Source: Nonomuraea turcica
Lineage (GTDB): Bacteria; Actinomycetota; Actinomycetes; Streptosporangiales; Streptosporangiaceae
Assembly: GCF_030718205.1 (NCBI RefSeq)
Contig: NZ_JAUZQF010000016.1
Coordinates: 248,001-312,000, forward strand
Length of the DNA: 64,000 bases
Reading direction: 5' to 3'
The notes under the pieces are model-generated. The model worked only from the letters and a program-made list of their open reading frames with translations, made no database searches and was not told the DNA's origin. This document shows positions 16,203 through 24,629 of this stretch, one piece after another. Position 1 is the first letter of the stretch. Every line of letters starts with the position of its first letter. Both the position numbers and the translations under genes were made by a program.

Positions 16203-18803
16203 ATGATCGAGCAGTACGTGTTGGGTCTTCAAGAGGTTGACGAAACGCAGGTCGCGGTCGTCGGCGGCAAGGGCGCGCACCTGGGCGGGCTGTCGCGGAT
16301 CGACGGCATCCGCGTGCCGGCCGGCTTTTGCGTGACGACGAACGCCTTCCGGCGGATCATGGCGGAAGCGCCGTCGATCGAAGATCGGCTCGATCAGTTG
16401 TCGCGCCTGAACCCGGACGACCGGGAGGCGATCCGCACGCTCAGCGCGGAGATCCGCCGGGCCCTCGAAGGGGTCGCCATCCCGGGCGATCTCGCGGCGG
16501 CGATCACTCGCGCTCTCGCCCAGCTCGGCGAGCAAGCCGCCTACGCCGTCCGATCCAGCGCGACGGCAGAGGACTTGCCGACGGCCTCCTTCGCCGGCCA
16601 GCAGGACACGTACCTGAACGTCGTGGGCCCGGCCGCGATCCTCCAGCACGTCAGCCGATGCTGGGCCTCGCTGTTCACCGAGCGGGCCGTGACCTACCGC
16701 CAGCGGAACGGCATCGACCACCGTACGGTCCACATGGCCGTGGTCGTGCAGCAGATGGTCTTCCCGCAGGCGGCCGGCATCCTGTTCACAGCCGACCCCG
16801 TCACGTCCAACCGAAGGGTCGTCTCCATAGAGGCCGGCTTCGGCCTCGGCGAGGCCCTGGTCTCCGGCCTGGTGAACGCGGACGTCTACAAGGTGCGCGA
16901 CGGCGAGGTCGTCGCCAAGGCGGTCGGCGCCAAGCAGCTCGCCATCCACGCCTCGCCGGCGGGCGGGACGCAGGAACAGGCGATCGACCCGGAGCGGCAG
17001 GAGCAGCCGGCGCTGACGGATTCGCAGGTCGTGCGGCTCGCGCAGCTCGGCCGGCGGATCGAAGCGCACTTCGGCCGCCCCCAGGACATCGAATGGTGCC
17101 TGGTCGACGACGGCTTCCAGATCGTCCAGAGCCGGCCGATCACCACGCTGTTCCCCATCCCCGAGTCCGGCGACCGGGAAAACCACGTCTACATCTCCGT
17201 CGGCCATCAGCAGATGATGACCGACGCTATGAAGCCCCTGGGGCTCTCCTTCTGGCAGATGACGACCCCCGCGCCCATAGCCGAGGCCGGCGGCCGCCTG
17301 TTCGTCGACGTCACCCAAAGGCTGGCCTCGCCGACAAGCCGCGCCAGCTTCCTGGAGCTCGCGGGGAGATCCGATCCGCTGATCGCGGACGCGCTGCAGA
17401 CCGTTCTCGAGCGCGACGGCTTCATCCGGCCGCTCCCTGACGAGGGTCCCCCCGGGCCACTGGCTGGCGGCGCGCCGGCCGCCCCTATCGAGACCGATCC
17501 GGCCATCGTCACCGAGCTGATCGGGCTCAGCGAGGCATCCATCGCCGCGTCGGAGCGCGACATCCGGACGAAGTCCGGAGAGGCGCTGCTCGACTTCATT
17601 CGGGCGGACATCCAGGAGCTGAGGCGGATCTTGTTCGATCCGCAGAGCCATCAGGTGTTCATGTCGGCGATGGAGGCCACGTGGTGGCTCAACGAGCAGC
17701 TGGAGGCGTGGCTGGGCGAGAAGAACGCGGCGGACACGCTCACGCAGTCCGTGCCCCACAACGTCACGTCAGAGATGGGGCTGGCGCTCCTGGGCGTGGC
17801 TGACGTGATCCGACCGCATCCGGACGTGGTGGCGTTTCTGCAGCACATCGAGGACGAGGGTTTCCTGGACGAGCTGCCCAAGCTCGCGGGCGGACGGGAA
17901 GCGCGAGACGCCATCGAGGCCTGGCTCGACAAGTACGGCATGCGCTGCGTCGGCGAGATCGACATCACGCGGCCGCGTTGGAGTGAACGCCCCTCCACGC
18001 TCGTGCCCATGATCCTCGGCAACATCAAGAACTTCGAGCCGGGAGCCGGCGAGCGGCGCTTCGAGCAAGGGCGGCAGGAGGCATGGAAGAAGGAGCAGGA
18101 GCTGCTGGAGCGCTTGCGTGCCCTGCCGGACGGGCAGCGCAAGGCCGAAGAGACGAAGCGGATGATCGACCGGGTCCGGACCTTCATCGGGTACCGGGAG
18201 TATCCGAAGTACGGCATGGTCAGCCGCTACTTCGTGTACAAGCAGGCCTTGGTGGAAGAAGCCGAGCGCCTCGTGCAGGCCCACGTACTTCGTGAGAAGG
18301 AAGACATCTTCTACCTCACGTTCCAGGAGCTCCACGACGTCGTGCGCACGAACCGCGTGGATGACCAGCTCATCGGCCTGCGCAAGGACGCGTTCAGGTC
18401 GTATCAAGCACTCACGCCGCCCCGGGTGCTCACGTCAGATGGCGAGGTCATCTCTGGGACGTACCGACGCGACGATATGCCGGCCGGCGCGCTGATCGGC
18501 CTACCGGTCTCCGCCGGGACCGTCGAAGGCCGGGCCCGCGTCATCCTGGACATGGCACGGGCCGACCTCGAACCGGGCGACATCCTCGTCACGGCCCACA
18601 CGGACCCCAGCTGGACGCCCGTCTTCGTCGCCATCGCAGGCTTAGTGACGGAGGTCGGAGGATTGATGACTCACGGCGCAGTGATCGCACGCGAGTACGG
18701 ATTGCCGGCCGTCGTCGGTGTGGTAGACGCCACCCGACTGATCCCCGATGGGCAGCGGATCCGCGTGCACGGAACCGACGGGTACGTCGAGATTCTGCCC
18801 TGA
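16203..18803 (+). CDS. rph: rifamycin-inactivating phosphotransferase
   Basis: An 866-residue dikinase-like enzyme that uses ATP to phosphorylate rifamycins, inactivating them. Domains in order: an ATP-binding domain (about 1-315, with GGKGAHLGGLSRI, AVRSSATAEDLPTASFAGQQ and QDIEWCLVDDGFQIVQSRPI), a rifamycin-binding domain (about 320-755) and a swivelling His domain (about 765-866) whose transfer His lies in GGLMTHGAVIAREYGLPAVV, near residue 824. The ATG at 16203 with GGAGG upstream is chosen; the frame is open further 5'. The RAE-like site upstream suggests induction by rifamycins. Length and motifs are complete, so it should be functional. Confidence 0.95.
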   Translation: MIEQYVLGLQEVDETQVAVVGGKGAHLGGLSRIDGIRVPAGFCVTTNAFRRIMAEAPSIEDRLDQLSRLNPDDREAIRTLSAEIRRALEGVAIPGDLAAAITRALAQLGEQAAYAVRSSATAEDLPTASFAGQQDTYLNVVGPAAILQHVSRCWASLFTERAVTYRQRNGIDHRTVHMAVVVQQMVFPQAAGILFTADPVTSNRRVVSIEAGFGLGEALVSGLVNADVYKVRDGEVVAKAVGAKQLAIHASPAGGTQEQAIDPERQEQPALTDSQVVRLAQLGRRIEAHFGRPQDIEWCLVDDGFQIVQSRPITTLFPIPESGDRENHVYISVGHQQMMTDAMKPLGLSFWQMTTPAPIAEAGGRLFVDVTQRLASPTSRASFLELAGRSDPLIADALQTVLERDGFIRPLPDEGPPGPLAGGAPAAPIETDPAIVTELIGLSEASIAASERDIRTKSGEALLDFIRADIQELRRILFDPQSHQVFMSAMEATWWLNEQLEAWLGEKNAADTLTQSVPHNVTSEMGLALLGVADVIRPHPDVVAFLQHIEDEGFLDELPKLAGGREARDAIEAWLDKYGMRCVGEIDITRPRWSERPSTLVPMILGNIKNFEPGAGERRFEQGRQEAWKKEQELLERLRALPDGQRKAEETKRMIDRVRTFIGYREYPKYGMVSRYFVYKQALVEEAERLVQAHVLREKEDIFYLTFQELHDVVRTNRVDDQLIGLRKDAFRSYQALTPPRVLTSDGEVISGTYRRDDMPAGALIGLPVSAGTVEGRARVILDMARADLEPGDILVTAHTDPSWTPVFVAIAGLVTEVGGLMTHGAVIAREYGLPAVVGVVDATRLIPDGQRIRVHGTDGYVEILP

Positions 18804-18927
18804 CTGATCACACGGAGAACGGTAACTGCGTGAGGTGAGCAGTCCCGTGGCCTTCTCGTTCATGGTGTGCGGGCGGGCTGAACTCCGGCGGTAGCGAGGC
18901 AGCCCCGCTTTGATCAGAATGTGACTC

Positions 18928-19455
18928 ATGAACGATGTGCGCACGCTTGATGGTTCAGGTCCGGTTGAGGTTGCTATCGGAGATGAGGCTGATCTTGTCG
19001 GAATTGTCGCTCTCCTCAACGACGTGTCGGCGACCTCGATCGCGTCTTTCGACTCCCGGCCGATCACAGTGGATGAGCGGCGCGCCTGGTTCGAACGGTT
19101 CTCCTCCACCGGCCCTTACCGACTGCTCGTGGCTCGACGAGATGGTCAGGTGGCGGGCTATGCCTGCAGTCAGCGTTACCGGGATCACGATGCCTTCCGG
19201 GAGACGGTTGAGCTCAGCGTCGCGATCGATGCCGGTTGCCGGGGCTTGGGGGTGGGAACGTCGCTGTATCGGGCGCTGTTTGAAAGCATTGCCGATGAGC
19301 CGATCCATGTGGCGGTCGTAGGCATCGCCATGCCCAACGATGCATCGGTCGCGTTGCACCGGAAGTTCGGCTTCACAGAGGTCGGGACGTTCCACGAGTA
19401 CGCCGTCAAGAACGGTCAGTACATCAGTTCGCTGTGGATGGAGCGTCTTCTTTAA
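18928..19455 (+). CDS. GNAT family N-acetyltransferase
   Basis: A 175-residue acetyltransferase with the GNAT fold. The acetyl-CoA loop is VELSVAIDAGCRGLGVGTSL (about 95-115), with the R/Q-x-x-G-x-G/A motif as CRGLGVG. The overall order (ITVDERRAWFERF, GYACSQRYRDHDAFR, NDASVALHRKFGFTEVGTF) resembles phosphinothricin/methionine-sulfoximine acetyltransferases. The substrate is not provable. It is a single gene with no clear operon partner; rph lies 124 bp upstream on the same strand. Confidence 0.8.
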   Translation: MNDVRTLDGSGPVEVAIGDEADLVGIVALLNDVSATSIASFDSRPITVDERRAWFERFSSTGPYRLLVARRDGQVAGYACSQRYRDHDAFRETVELSVAIDAGCRGLGVGTSLYRALFESIADEPIHVAVVGIAMPNDASVALHRKFGFTEVGTFHEYAVKNGQYISSLWMERLL

Positions 19456-19662
19456 CGACCGCCCGCAGCGGCATACGCCTGCGCCGATCTTGGCGTCCTT
19501 TCGCCGGAGATCATCTTGCAGTCTTCAGGGTCAGCGATGCCATTGCCGCCTACAGCGTGGAGTTGCAGGTATGCCTTTGAGTGATGGCGGTGGTGACGTC
19601 GCTGCTGACGAAGCTGGACCGGGCCGAGGAGGCCGCACGACAGCAATGCGGATCCCTGGGGC

Positions 19663-20616
19663 TCAATGGCCTGGGTCGGGACGATTCCGCGGCGGTGAGG
19701 GATGATGCTCGGGAAGCCAATCGCGGGTGGGATCGTATTCCAGCCAGCGGTTGCGCTTCGCCTGCGCCGTGAAGGCGCTCGTCAAGGCTTCCAGCAGTGG
19801 ATGGCCGCCGTTGTCACGCCACAGCAATGACCAGGCGTACAGGGGTGTCGGGTCCACCAGCGGGACCGAGCGGATCGCAGGGCCGGATGGGAGCGGCACG
19901 TCCGCGGGCAGCAGGCAGAAGCGGCGCGGATCGGCTGCCAGATCCGCCAGGAAGTGGTCCAGCCCCAGATTGGTGCCCTCGGCCTGATCGCGGATGCCGA
20001 AGTGCTCGGCGAAGCGGTGTAGGAAGTCCAGCCGCTGGAGCGGCCCCGGGGTCCAGAGCACTCCGTCGTGCAGTTGCTCGGGCCGGATGGCCGGAGCGTG
20101 CGCCAGTGGATGGTCGACGCTGAGGATCGCATCCACCGGCTCCAGTCGCACCAGGCGATGCGTCAGCCCGGCGGGCAGAGGCGCGTGAACGCGGCCGAAG
20201 GCGGCGTCGATCGCGCCGTGAAGCAGCGCGGCTGCCACCGCAGGAAGGTCACGGCCATGCCCGAGTTCCAGCCGTGGCTCGTGGGACGCCACTTGCGCCA
20301 GCGTGCGCATGGGCGCATACAGGTGGCCCCACACGTCGATCCGAAGCGGACGGTACGCATCCAGCACCGTCGCCACGGCCAGGTCGGCGGCGGCCAAGGC
20401 CTGTCGGGCAGGCTCCAGGAAATGTTGCCCGGCCTCGGTGAGCCGTACCCCGTGGCCACCACGTTCGAAGAGGCGCCTGCCGAGCATGGACTCCAGGCGG
20501 GCGATCCGCTTGGACAGCGCCTGCTGGGAGATCGACAGTTCCTCGGCCGCGTGACCGAAGTGCAGCTCCTCGGCGGCCAGGACGAACGCGCGCACCTGCG
20601 CCAGGTCGAGGTCCAC
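19663..20616 (-). CDS. LysR family transcriptional regulator
   Basis: About 317 residues. The N-terminal helix-turn-helix is clear (LAQVRAFVLAAEELHFGHAA, LSISQQALSKRIARLESMLG, RLFERG), followed by a substrate-binding domain. I prefer the GTG at 20616 because AAGGTGA precedes it and LysR proteins usually begin just before this motif; a TTG start at 20637 is also open. It is divergent from the alcohol dehydrogenase/hydrolase/SDR operon and probably activates or represses it through the shared intergenic site at 20633-20649. Confidence 0.85.
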   Translation of the reverse strand: MDLDLAQVRAFVLAAEELHFGHAAEELSISQQALSKRIARLESMLGRRLFERGGHGVRLTEAGQHFLEPARQALAAADLAVATVLDAYRPLRIDVWGHLYAPMRTLAQVASHEPRLELGHGRDLPAVAAALLHGAIDAAFGRVHAPLPAGLTHRLVRLEPVDAILSVDHPLAHAPAIRPEQLHDGVLWTPGPLQRLDFLHRFAEHFGIRDQAEGTNLGLDHFLADLAADPRRFCLLPADVPLPSGPAIRSVPLVDPTPLYAWSLLWRDNGGHPLLEALTSAFTAQAKRNRWLEYDPTRDWLPEHHPSPPRNRPDPGH

Positions 20617-20632
20617 GTCTTTCACCTTAGGC

Positions 20633-20649
20633 GACAACCGGTGGTTGTC
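20633..20649. promoter_or_regulatory. candidate LysR operator
   Basis: GACAACC and GGTTGTC form a perfect 7-bp inverted repeat with a 3-bp centre, located immediately upstream of the LysR gene and about 56 bp before the divergent operon. Confidence 0.5.
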
Positions 20650-20704
20650 GGCTTGTCCCGTACGTTGTTGGATCCCGCGGCTCGTACGCCGGTTTCATGG
20701 CTGC

Positions 20705-21628
20705 ATGCGAAGATTGATCCCCACGAGAGACCCAGTGCGTCCGGTGGAGTTCGCCCAGGACGTTCAGCCCGTACCCACTGCAGGGGATGCGCTGATCAAG
20801 GTCGAGGCCTTCTCCCCGAACCGAGGTGAGACATTCCTTCTGGAAGAGCCTAAACCCGGCCTGCTGCCCGGCAAGGACGTCGCCGGCCTGGTAGTCCAGG
20901 CCGCCGCCGACGGCTCAGGCCCGTCGGCCGGCACCCGCGTGGTGGGCCATCCGCCGATGGGCGGCTGGGCCGAGTACGTGGCCGTGCCCACTCACTCGCT
21001 GGCCGTGCTGCCCGATGAGATCAGCGCCGTCCAGGCGGCCGCGCTGCCGCTGGCCGGGATCACCGCGCTTCGATTGATCCGTACGGTCGGCGCCCTGGCG
21101 GGCAGGCGGGTGCTGGTCACCGGCGCCTCTGGCGGGGTGGGCCATTACTTCACCGAGATGGCGGCCGCGGCCGGGGCGGAGGTGAGTGCGGTCACCGCCA
21201 CTGTGGAGCGTGGTGCACGCCTGCGCGAGCTGGGTGCTGCGGCGATCGTGCACGACGTGGCCGACGCGGGCGGGCCGTTCGACGTGGCGCTGGAGTCCAC
21301 CGGCGGAAACGCACTCGCGACCGCGCTGGCCAGGCTGGTCCCCGGCGGCACGCTGGTCTGGTTCGGCCAGGCCAGCCGTACCCCGGCGACGATGAACTTC
21401 TTCGACCTGCTCGCCGGGCCGGAGAACGCCGTGATCCGGCACTTCCACTATGCGGGCGCGCCATACGGTCCCGATCTGGCCACCTTGGTACGTCTGATGT
21501 CCGGCGGGCGGCTTCACCCGGAGATCGGCCGTACCGCCGATTGGAGCCAGACCGCCGATGTGCTGGTCGACCTGCGGGAACGCCGGATCCGCGGCAACGC
21601 CGCCCTGACGATCGGAGCACCACGATGA
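20705..21628 (+). CDS. zinc-type alcohol dehydrogenase / quinone oxidoreductase
   Basis: A 307-residue MDR-superfamily protein with an N-terminal GroES-like part (GDALIKVEAFSPNRGE, LLPGKDVAGLVV) and a Rossmann part with VLVTGASGGVGHYFTEMAAA binding NAD(P)H. Structural and catalytic zinc Cys residues are not seen, so it is closer to quinone oxidoreductases than to zinc alcohol dehydrogenases. The N-terminus is somewhat short and the start at 20705 is uncertain. First gene of a three-gene operon; its stop overlaps the next start as ATGA. Confidence 0.8.
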   Translation: MRRLIPTRDPVRPVEFAQDVQPVPTAGDALIKVEAFSPNRGETFLLEEPKPGLLPGKDVAGLVVQAAADGSGPSAGTRVVGHPPMGGWAEYVAVPTHSLAVLPDEISAVQAAALPLAGITALRLIRTVGALAGRRVLVTGASGGVGHYFTEMAAAAGAEVSAVTATVERGARLRELGAAAIVHDVADAGGPFDVALESTGGNALATALARLVPGGTLVWFGQASRTPATMNFFDLLAGPENAVIRHFHYAGAPYGPDLATLVRLMSGGRLHPEIGRTADWSQTADVLVDLRERRIRGNAALTIGAPR

Positions 21629-22605
21629 ACGCTGTCGACTTCGCCGCCGCCAACCTGACGCGGGCCACGGGAGCCGGGCTGGACCCGCACGAATACCAGC
21701 GGGTCACCGGTGAGCTGGCCGACCTGGGCCAATGGGGCGAGGTCTTGATGCGCGCCGCACACGGACACCTTGCGCGCGCCGAGCAGGCGGGCACGGCAAT
21801 TTCCGCGGGCGAGCACTGTCAGGTCGCAGCGCGCTGGTTCCACGTCGCCACCCTGGGGCCGAATCCTGAACACGCACTCGCCGCCGCGAAAGCCGACGCC
21901 GCCATGGGCCGCGCCCTGCAACTGCTGGAGCCTGGCGCGCGCCGGATCGAGGGATCGGGCTTCGCCGGCTGGCTGCGCGGCCCGGCCGACGCGGCGGCCA
22001 CGGCCGTGGTGGTGCCTGGGCTGGACTCCAGCAAGGAGGAGTTCCACGACGTGACCACCGCTTTGCTGCGCCGGGGTCTGGCCGTATTCGCCATGGACGG
22101 GCCGGGCCAGGGCGCGCTCGCGGCCACCTCCACGGTCACTGCGGACTACCACCGGGTGATCGGCCGGGTCATCGACGCACTCGGCGTGGAGAGCGTGGGA
22201 CTGGTCGGGCTCAGCCTCGGCGGCTACTACGTGGCCGAAAGCGCCGCCCATGAACCGCGCGTCGCGGCCGCGGTCACCGTCAGCGGTCCCTTCCGCCTGG
22301 ATTGGGACACCCTGCCGCCCCCCGTACAGGAGATTCTCATCCAGCGCGCCGGAGGAGAGGAAGCCGCCCGCCACTTCGCCCGCCAGGTGGACCTGTCTAC
22401 CCTCGCTCCGCGCATCACCTGCCCTCTCATGGTGGTGGACGGCGGCCGGGACCTCATCCCCGGCGTGACCAACGGCGAACCCCTCGCCCGCCTGGCGCCA
22501 CGCGGACAGTACTTGCACATCCCTCACGGCGACCACCTGCTCGGCAACGCCCGCCCCGACTGGCTGCCAGCGGCCGCCGACCGACTTTCCGGAGCACTCA
22601 CATAA
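21625..22605 (+). CDS. alpha/beta hydrolase with helical N-terminal domain
   Basis: A 326-residue hydrolase resembling the 2,6-dihydropseudooxynicotine hydrolase group (C-C bond or ester cleavage). An N-terminal helical domain (about 1-115) is followed by the hydrolase core: TAVVVPGLDSSKEEFHD, AMDGPGQG, the nucleophile elbow GLSLGGYYVAESAA, then VVDGGRDLIPGV with the acidic residue and IPHGDHLLG with the catalytic His. The triad appears complete. It overlaps the genes on both sides by 1-4 bp, so the operon is translated as a unit. The real substrate is not known. Confidence 0.8.
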   Translation: MNAVDFAAANLTRATGAGLDPHEYQRVTGELADLGQWGEVLMRAAHGHLARAEQAGTAISAGEHCQVAARWFHVATLGPNPEHALAAAKADAAMGRALQLLEPGARRIEGSGFAGWLRGPADAAATAVVVPGLDSSKEEFHDVTTALLRRGLAVFAMDGPGQGALAATSTVTADYHRVIGRVIDALGVESVGLVGLSLGGYYVAESAAHEPRVAAAVTVSGPFRLDWDTLPPPVQEILIQRAGGEEAARHFARQVDLSTLAPRITCPLMVVDGGRDLIPGVTNGEPLARLAPRGQYLHIPHGDHLLGNARPDWLPAAADRLSGALT

Positions 22606-23348
22606 TGCGCTTCATCGACAAGACCGCGTTGATCACCGGTGGCACGAGCGGCATGGGCCTGGCCACCGCACACCGCCTCGTCGCCGAAGGCGCCCACGTG
22701 ATCGTCACCGGCCGCACCCAGCGGCGTGTGGACCAGGCCGCAGCCATGCTCGGCTCGCACGCCCTCGGCGTGGTGGCGGACGCGGCCGACCTCAACGATC
22801 TGGTGGCCCTCATGGACATGATCAAGACTCGGTACGGCCGGCTGGACATCGTCTTCGCCAACGCCGGCGTGGGCACGTTCGCGCCCTTCGCCGACATCAC
22901 CGAAGCCGACTTCGATCAGACCATCGGCGTGAACGTCAAAGGCGTGTTCTTCACGATCCAGAAGGCGCTGCCGCTGTTGGCCGATGGCGGCTCCATCATC
23001 ATCAACGCCTCCTGGACCCTGCATCGCGGCAACGGCATTCTCACGCTCTATTCGGCCACCAAGGCTGCCGCGCACAACCTGGCTCGTACCTTGGCGGCGG
23101 AACTCGCGCCGCGTGGAATCCGCGTCAACTCCATCAGCCCGGGGTACATCGACACGCCGATGTACCCGGCCGCGGCGTTGAGCGAGACAGAGGCGACGGC
23201 CATCACTGGCAGGGTGGCGGCCGGCCGATTCGGCCGGGCAGAGGAGGTCGCCGCGGCGGTGACGTTCCTGGCCTCCTCAGAGGCGTCCTACATCAACGGC
23301 CAAGACCTCGTCATCGATGGCGGCCTGGTGACTGCGATCCCCGCCTGA
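22605..23348 (+). CDS. short-chain dehydrogenase/reductase
   Basis: A 247-residue classical SDR. It has the cofactor motif TGGTSGMG (about 11-18), an NAG motif in FANAGVG, and a catalytic set: Ser in IINASWTLH, then YSATKAAAHNLART with the Tyr-x-x-x-Lys pair. The C-terminal ASYINGQDLVIDGGL is typical. Its ATG overlaps the hydrolase TAA (TAATG). With the dehydrogenase and hydrolase it forms a small catabolic or tailoring pathway under the divergent LysR gene. Confidence 0.88.
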   Translation: MRFIDKTALITGGTSGMGLATAHRLVAEGAHVIVTGRTQRRVDQAAAMLGSHALGVVADAADLNDLVALMDMIKTRYGRLDIVFANAGVGTFAPFADITEADFDQTIGVNVKGVFFTIQKALPLLADGGSIIINASWTLHRGNGILTLYSATKAAAHNLARTLAAELAPRGIRVNSISPGYIDTPMYPAAALSETEATAITGRVAAGRFGRAEEVAAAVTFLASSEASYINGQDLVIDGGLVTAIPA

Positions 23349-23400
23349 CCACGCCCGCCCATGCACGAGAGATGGGCACCGCAGCCCAGCGGCCGATCTC

Positions 23401-23615
23401 TCACGTCTCCCAGCGGCCCGACACCACGAGCGTCCTCCGCCCCAGCTGCCGCGCATCCTCGGACTTCAGGCGGTCGAGAATCGGGATCAGTGGCTCCTCC
23501 TCATACGTCAGGTGCGCTTCAAGCTCATCGACGAGCCGTTCGATCTCGGCCCGTGCCTTCGGCGGATCCCCACAGGAAAGGGCCTCCAGGAGTACGGTGA
23601 TGCGCTCGTGCTCCT
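23401..23615 (-). pseudogene. 3' remnant of a hemerythrin-domain protein
   Basis: The minus-strand frame reads ITVLLEALSC, IERLVDELEAHLTYEEEPLI and PILDRLKSE before a stop at 23401-23403. HLTYEEEPLIPIL matches the C-terminal iron-binding helix of HHE/hemerythrin proteins. A stop codon (TAG) lies directly upstream in frame, and the N-terminal iron ligands are absent. This is a truncated fragment. Confidence 0.5.
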
Positions 23616-23640
23616 AGGCCGGTTCGGAAACCCCTGAAAC

Positions 23641-23683
23641 GACGAGATCCCGCCCGATCACCAAGATCAGACGGGATCCCGTC
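23641..23683. terminator. long hairpin with nested palindrome
   Basis: GATCCCG (23646-23652) pairs with CGGGATC (23672-23678) and GATC (23656) with GATC (23665), around a short loop. The right arm, GACGGGATCCCGTC, is itself a perfect 14-bp palindrome. It lies downstream of minus-strand gene 23878-24528 and could terminate that transcript, although no T-tract is present. Confidence 0.4.
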
Positions 23684-23766
23684 AACTTCAGTCCGGCCGT
23701 CTCAATAACGGCCCTGGGTGGAGTGTTCACGAGTGGGTTTGGCCTGGGGCGGAGAGACGGCGTAAG

Positions 23767-23799
23767 GATCGCTTCCCGCAGGACGAGTGATCGTTTCCC
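23767..23799 (+). repeat. paired GATCG(C/T)TTCCC motif, 22-bp spacing
   Basis: GATCGCTTCCC at 23767-23777 and GATCGTTTCCC at 23789-23799, start-to-start 22 bp. The same order and spacing recurs at 28235-28267. Confidence 0.6.
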
Positions 23800-23877
23800 G
23801 CGCTGGCTTCGTGGGGCCCTTCGTGCTGGAGACGGTCGTGTTGTTTGCATTCGGCTTCACCGGGGGCGCTTTCCGAG

Positions 23878-24528
23878 TCACTGAGGCGAGTGTTGTTGTG
23901 CTCGTTGTTCGGCCGCGTCGAGTGCGGGTGCGAGTGGTGCGAGTGCGCTGCGGAGCAGGTCGGGTAGCGAGCCGGATGGCACGACGAGCCCGCTGGTCGT
24001 GGGAGACGCGGTCCTCGGCTGTACCCATTGGTGGAGTGCGACCCGAATCGCGGCGGCCACGCTCGCCGCGAGCACACGGGGGGTGTGCGGGTCGGTGTCG
24101 CCGAGGCGTTGGGCGATCGCGCCGGCGAGGGGGTGTTCGACCGCGCCGGCGGTGTCGACGAACGCGTCGCGCAGCGCGGGGCGGGCGGTGATCATCAGCA
24201 GCGCATCGCGATGGTTCTCTCCCGGGTCGGTGTACTGCTCCACGATCGCCTCGACCACGGCGTCGGCGAGGCCGGCGGCGGGCCGGGCAGCGACCGCCGC
24301 CGCGACTCGTGCCTCTCGTTCGGCGGTGACGGCGGCGACAATTGCCTGTTCGCGACTGGAGAAGTAGTTGTTGTAGGTCCTCGGCGAGACCCCGGCTGCC
24401 TCGGCGATGTCGTCGACGCGCACGTTCTCCAGTCCACGCTCCAGGGCCAGCCGCAGGGCCGCCTCGCGCAACGCCTCCCTGGTGGCCTGCTTCTTCTGCT
24501 CGCGCAGCCCCGTCCGTCGTGTCGTCAC
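23878..24528 (-). CDS. TetR/AcrR family transcriptional regulator
   Basis: A 216-residue regulator. The N-terminal helix-turn-helix is GLREQKKQATREALREAALR then VRVDDIAEAAGVSPRTYNNY FSSREQAI. The C-terminal ligand domain follows. The GTG at 24528 is chosen as the first codon before the conserved TTRRTGLREQ. It is divergent from the TIM-barrel gene and aldo/keto reductase; the intergenic region has a 9-bp inverted repeat that it may bind. Confidence 0.85.
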   Translation of the reverse strand: MTTRRTGLREQKKQATREALREAALRLALERGLENVRVDDIAEAAGVSPRTYNNYFSSREQAIVAAVTAEREARVAAAVAARPAAGLADAVVEAIVEQYTDPGENHRDALLMITARPALRDAFVDTAGAVEHPLAGAIAQRLGDTDPHTPRVLAASVAAAIRVALHQWVQPRTASPTTSGLVVPSGSLPDLLRSALAPLAPALDAAEQRAQQHSPQ

Positions 24529-24545
24529 CGTCCAAGTATGCCAGT

Positions 24546-24581
24546 TAAAGTGCGTCCACGCAAACTTGCGCGCGCGCACTT
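24546..24581. promoter_or_regulatory. candidate TetR operator
   Basis: TAAAGTGCG (24546-24554) and CGCACTTTA (24573-24581) are perfect inverted arms 18 bp apart between the divergent TetR gene and the TIM-barrel gene. Confidence 0.55.
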
Positions 24582-24629
24582 TAGGTTCTAGTGTCGGGCC
24601 GTCGGATACCGACAGGAAGGACCAAACCC

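Noticed and set aside
16008-17759. A 583-codon minus-strand open frame opposite rph
   Set aside because: Antisense to a well supported gene, with no domain and biased composition typical of GC-rich shadow frames.
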